DNA of 64,000 bases. Origin: DATJGR01 sp963735085 (GTDB taxonomy: Bacteria > Pseudomonadota > Gammaproteobacteria > Pseudomonadales > Azotimanducaceae). Both the position numbers and the translations under genes were made by a program. The stretch covers positions 2,480,001-2,544,000 of the forward strand of contig CAVTJP010000005.1 of assembly GCA_963735085.1 (NCBI GenBank), written 5' to 3'. A model generated the notes under the pieces. That model was not told the origin of the DNA. It made no database searches and worked only from the letters and a program-made list of their open reading frames with translations. The first letter of the stretch is position 1; each line of letters begins with the position of its first letter. Shown one piece after another: positions 61,285 through 64,000 of this stretch.

Positions 61285-61602
61285 ATGGCCGAGCAACTCG
61301 CCCCGATCGCAACCAGACTCGTCTTCGAAGACGATTACGTGAAGGTGTGGCAGCAGGTGGTCCCCGCCGGCGGCACCATCGAGAAGCACCATCACGAGAA
61401 CGACTACTTTCTGCTGAACGTGGCGGGCAACGGGCCATTCGACATCACGTTTCATGACGGCACCGGCGGGCGCCTGGGCGAACACGCAACGTTCGATGCG
61501 CGCCCCGCCACGGCCAACTTCGTGCGCAAGGGCCACATCGAAACCGCCCACAACCGCGGCGACGAATATCGCGCGATCCTGGTGGAGCTGAAGCCGCGCT
61601 GA
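61285..61602 (+). CDS. Cupin-like small protein
   Basis: A 105-residue beta-barrel protein. The first cupin motif is in EKHHHENDYFLLNV (about 33-46), and the second half has HIETAHNRGDEYRAILVEL. The HHHE/ND cluster can hold a metal. Lone small cupins are often isomerases or oxygenase subunits; function is unknown. Its role next to the amidohydrolases is unclear. Confidence 0.72.
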   Translation: MAEQLAPIATRLVFEDDYVKVWQQVVPAGGTIEKHHHENDYFLLNVAGNGPFDITFHDGTGGRLGEHATFDARPATANFVRKGHIETAHNRGDEYRAILVELKPR

Positions 61603-61606
61603 TCCG

Positions 61607-61672
61607 TTACGGCTTGCCGTTCTGCGACATCAGGTAATTCACGATGGTGTCGATGTCGGACACTGCACCGAT
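61607..61672 (-). pseudogene. Possible C-terminal remnant of a cytochrome-c-like or dehydrogenase protein
   Basis: A short open frame ending at 61607 reads GAVSDIDTIVNYLMSQNGKP, similar to the C-termini of some cytochrome-c domains (DxDAIVxYLxSxNGKP-like). No upstream heme motif CxxCH is visible before the frame meets the amidohydrolase gene. Low-confidence fragment; it could also be chance. Confidence 0.2.
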
Positions 61673-61736
61673 CTGGAGTCGTTGTTCGTGCAGTACAGAT
61701 TCAGATGCACGACGGCCAGCGGCAGACGTGTAGCCA

Positions 61737-62606
61737 TCATCCCGGCGCAGCGTCGAGCTTCAGCACCTTGCGTGCGTTGTCGCGCAGGAACTTCGGCCAC
61801 ACGGCATCTTTGAACGGCACGCTTTGCATGTCGGTCATGATGCGTTCCAGCGACAAGCCCATCGGAAAATAGCCGGCGTAGATGATCTTGTCCGCGCCGC
61901 GCGTGTTCGCGTAGTCGACGATCGCTTTCGGATAGTGCTTCGGCGCGAATGCCGAGGTGGAGTAGTACAGGTTCGGCCACTTCAGCATCAGCTTGATCGC
62001 CAGTTCCTGCCACGGTTCGCAACCGTGTCGCGTGACGAACACCAGTTCAGGAAAGTCGTACATCACCTGATCGATCAGTTCGACTTTCTGCGGCCACAAT
62101 GGAAAACGCGGCCCCGGTACGCCGGCGCACGAGAATATCGGTACATCCAGTTCGACGCATTTCGAGTAGATCGGATACATCAACGCATCGGCAATGCCGA
62201 CCTGCGGGTTGTAGCCGGCGTTGAATGCACCGAATGAACGCACGCCGAATTCTTCGTACTGACGCACCATGTCGCGAATCCCCTGCATGCCCTTGTTGGG
62301 GTCCACCGAACCCTGCGCAACGAATCGGTCCGGATGTTCCTTCAACGCTTTGCGGCTGACGTCGCCGCCGACGCCGATCAGTCCGATCTCGACGCCAAAG
62401 CGATCCATCTCGTGCAGCGTGACAGAGATCGGGTCGCCCGAACCGTACAGTTCCTTTGGCACGTTCTTGAACATGTATTCGACGGGAAAGTCGAACTTCG
62501 CCGAACCGTCCTTCAACTGTTCGCGAATGAAGTCGTACATTTTGAAGTCTTCGGCCGGAAAACCGATCATCGTGTCGACTATTCCGATATCGGCTGGCTT
62601 GACCAT
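61737..62606 (-). CDS. Amidohydrolase (amidohydrolase-2 family)
   Basis: A 289-residue member of the ACMSD-like family. The first metal-ligand segment is atypical: IVDTMIGFPAED lacks the usual HxH. Histidines elsewhere include TRHGCEPW, and the motif DKIIYAGYFPMG ends the barrel. Because the first motif is missing, catalysis is doubtful; it may be an accessory to the adjacent paralogue. Stop-to-start gap to 62610 is three bases, so the two are cotranscribed. Confidence 0.75.
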   Translation of the reverse strand: MVKPADIGIVDTMIGFPAEDFKMYDFIREQLKDGSAKFDFPVEYMFKNVPKELYGSGDPISVTLHEMDRFGVEIGLIGVGGDVSRKALKEHPDRFVAQGSVDPNKGMQGIRDMVRQYEEFGVRSFGAFNAGYNPQVGIADALMYPIYSKCVELDVPIFSCAGVPGPRFPLWPQKVELIDQVMYDFPELVFVTRHGCEPWQELAIKLMLKWPNLYYSTSAFAPKHYPKAIVDYANTRGADKIIYAGYFPMGLSLERIMTDMQSVPFKDAVWPKFLRDNARKVLKLDAAPG

Positions 62607-62609
62607 CGG

Positions 62610-63827
62610 TCAGAGCCCGTACAGAGCGTTCTGGAACAGATAGCACGTTGCATCGCGTGGTATCTGATCCTTTGGCAACGGTGTACTGATCTGCTCTGGT
62701 GTCGGCCCGAATTTCGCGGCCAGCGGCCGCAGCTTGTCGAGATCGAAGTTGTACAGCTTCGCCGCATTTTCGCCGAGCACTTTGCGGCGGCGTGTCTCCG
62801 GCATGTCGGCAAACGTCAGCCGCAGCGATTCGAGGTTGTACGGAAACGTACCTTCGTAGTGCGGATAGTCGTTACCCCACAGCACACGGTCCTCGCCGAT
62901 CGCGTCGATTCCGTTCAAGTCAGCGGTGCTCGGAAAGCTGGCGCCGTAGAAGCAATTGCGCGCCGCGTATTCGCTCGGCTTGTCCTTCAACACCCATTGC
63001 ATGTCTTGGTAGTTCATCTCGCCGATCGCGCCGTGCACGAAGCCCATGTGGATGCGGTCGAGCGCCTTCAGCATGTCGCCGACCCAGCCGCAGCCGCTCT
63101 CGGTGAGGACGTACTTGAGCCTTGGAAATTTCTCGTATGCACCGCTCATCAGCAGATGGCGGAAGCCGGTCTGACAGTAGAACGTAACTTCGGAAATCCA
63201 CAGCGCTTCCGGCACAGGCCCTTCGCCGTAGTTCGGCGAGCCCTGTCCGGAGTGCTGATTGATCACCAGGTCGTGATCCTGAATCGCGGCATAGACGCGG
63301 TCCCATGCCGGGTCGTACAACGGTTTCAGCCAGCCGCAGTCCGGCGGAATCAGCGGCAGCAGCACACCGCCACGCAATCCGGATTTCGCAATGAATTCGA
63401 TGTCTTTGATCGCTTCATCGAGATCGTTGGGCAAGATCAGCCCGATGCCGGCGCGGCGCACCGGGTCTTCGGCGCAGAACTCTTTCAGCCAGCGATTGTG
63501 CGCGCGAATGCCGGCCAGTGCGTGCTCATAGTCCTCCGGTCGCGGCGGCTGCGCGGTGACGATGCTCTTGCGAAAAAACGGCGGCACGGTGTTCGGAAAG
63601 ATCACTTCACCAACCACGCCCTGGCTGTTCTGGTCTTTGGTGCGGATGTCGAGGTCCCAGTTACGCAGCTTCTTGCTGCCGTAGTGCTCCTGCGCCGGAT
63701 TTTTGTAGCCGCCACGCCACGCATCGAACGCGTCGCGGTACTGCGGATCAAGGCATTCCCGATATTGCGCGTGGCTGCCGCCGGCGTGGGTATCGGCGGT
63801 GATCAGAATGTAGGGTTCGGTGGTCAT
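62610..63827 (-). CDS. Amidohydrolase (amidohydrolase-2 family), ring-cleavage type
   Basis: A 405-residue metal hydrolase with the N-terminal ITADTHAGGSHAQY metal segment, a mid-barrel NQHSGQG histidine, and a C-terminal DRVLWGNDYPHYEGTFPY aspartate/histidine segment typical of the ACMSD/amidohydrolase-2 fold. It is followed by a shorter paralogue. In degradation clusters such enzymes open a CoA- or lactone-type intermediate. Cotranscribed with the shorter form at 61737. Confidence 0.85.
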   Translation of the reverse strand: MTTEPYILITADTHAGGSHAQYRECLDPQYRDAFDAWRGGYKNPAQEHYGSKKLRNWDLDIRTKDQNSQGVVGEVIFPNTVPPFFRKSIVTAQPPRPEDYEHALAGIRAHNRWLKEFCAEDPVRRAGIGLILPNDLDEAIKDIEFIAKSGLRGGVLLPLIPPDCGWLKPLYDPAWDRVYAAIQDHDLVINQHSGQGSPNYGEGPVPEALWISEVTFYCQTGFRHLLMSGAYEKFPRLKYVLTESGCGWVGDMLKALDRIHMGFVHGAIGEMNYQDMQWVLKDKPSEYAARNCFYGASFPSTADLNGIDAIGEDRVLWGNDYPHYEGTFPYNLESLRLTFADMPETRRRKVLGENAAKLYNFDLDKLRPLAAKFGPTPEQISTPLPKDQIPRDATCYLFQNALYGL

Positions 63828-63946
63828 GGCGCTCGCTCGAGTAGGACCGTTCGAGCGTAGAGAAAAAGGCGCCGACGGTCGATAGCGAGCGGTGCCGGTG
63901 ATAGTGGCTGGGGTTATCGTTGGCGAAATTTGCGGGGATTGTGACT

Positions 63947-64000
63947 ATGCGATTCATCGTTACGCTGGGGGCAGCTCTGGTCGGCGGTGTAGTCGGGTAC
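63947..64000 (+). CDS. Start of a membrane or exported protein, cut at the window edge
   Basis: An ATG at 63947 reads 18 codons (MRFIVTLGAALVGGVVGY) to the right edge of the window. This looks like a signal peptide or membrane segment. GGGGA is present eight bases upstream. Nothing more can be said about the protein. Confidence 0.4.
   Translation, partial: MRFIVTLGAALVGGVVGY

Noticed and set aside
62334..63860. 508-codon plus-strand frame opposite the amidohydrolases
   Set aside because: Antisense to two coding genes with conserved metal motifs; its product shows no fold.

Overview
The window is a gene-dense chromosomal segment with high GC, no rRNA, tRNA, CRISPR array or intact transposase. 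Several groups point to a gammaproteobacterium: a nuo operon with fused nuoCD and a NuoG of the Escherichia type, a TtpC-type TonB/ExbB/ExbD cluster, slyX, kup, and a cecR-ybhGFSR export operon in the E. coli gene order. The many acyl-CoA and ring- or side-chain-degrading enzymes suggest an uncultured environmental degrader, for example a Steroidobacter- or Nevskia-like lineage. That placement is inference.

Layout. 1-8557 (minus): nuoA-B-CD-E-F-G-H and the first codons of nuoI. 8748-14716 (minus): an eight-gene energy-transduction operon (DUF3450, TtpC-like ExbB, ExbB, two ExbD, TonB, TPR protein, DUF1232 protein). 15123-21357: housekeeping and small genes (kup, glmS, slyX, FmdB-type zinc ribbon, DUF3617, SCP2-like). 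21354-26145: two ferritin-like paralogues facing two class III CoA-transferase paralogues across a promoter with an operator-like inverted repeat; in each pair one member has lost its active-site residues. 26153-33196: a serine hydrolase and the cecR-ybhGFSR operon. 33281-36458: a thiolase-like protein lacking the usual nucleophilic cysteine, a DUF35 partner, a perfect 26-bp inverted repeat, a two-part MaoC/FAS1-like hydratase and a PHP phosphoesterase. 36562-40874: a stand-alone LanC-like protein, a ferredoxin, an FHA-domain membrane protein and a hydrolase.

40895-41695 holds a gene of the glycine/betaine-reductase selenoprotein B family. An in-frame UGA replaces the conserved cysteine and is followed by a hairpin with the geometry of a bacterial SECIS, so it probably encodes a selenoprotein. 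41742-63827 is a catabolic region: three more CoA-transferase, SDR and TauD loci, an epoxide hydrolase, a sulfotransferase, two VOC proteins, a GPH-type transporter, three amidohydrolases, a second FAS1-like/MaoC pair and a Baeyer-Villiger-type monooxygenase. It also contains a decayed TOPRIM/OLD-type gene and a small DUF1328 membrane protein.

The catabolic genes fit a scheme in which a substrate is oxygenated (Baeyer-Villiger monooxygenase, TauD, ferritin-like diiron protein), activated by CoA transfer, hydrated by MaoC-type pairs, cleaved by the thiolase-like/DUF35 pair and opened by amidohydrolases. The substrate cannot be named from sequence. Two gene pairs (ferritin-like and CoA-transferase) combine an apparently active subunit with an apparently inactive one, and they share a divergent promoter.
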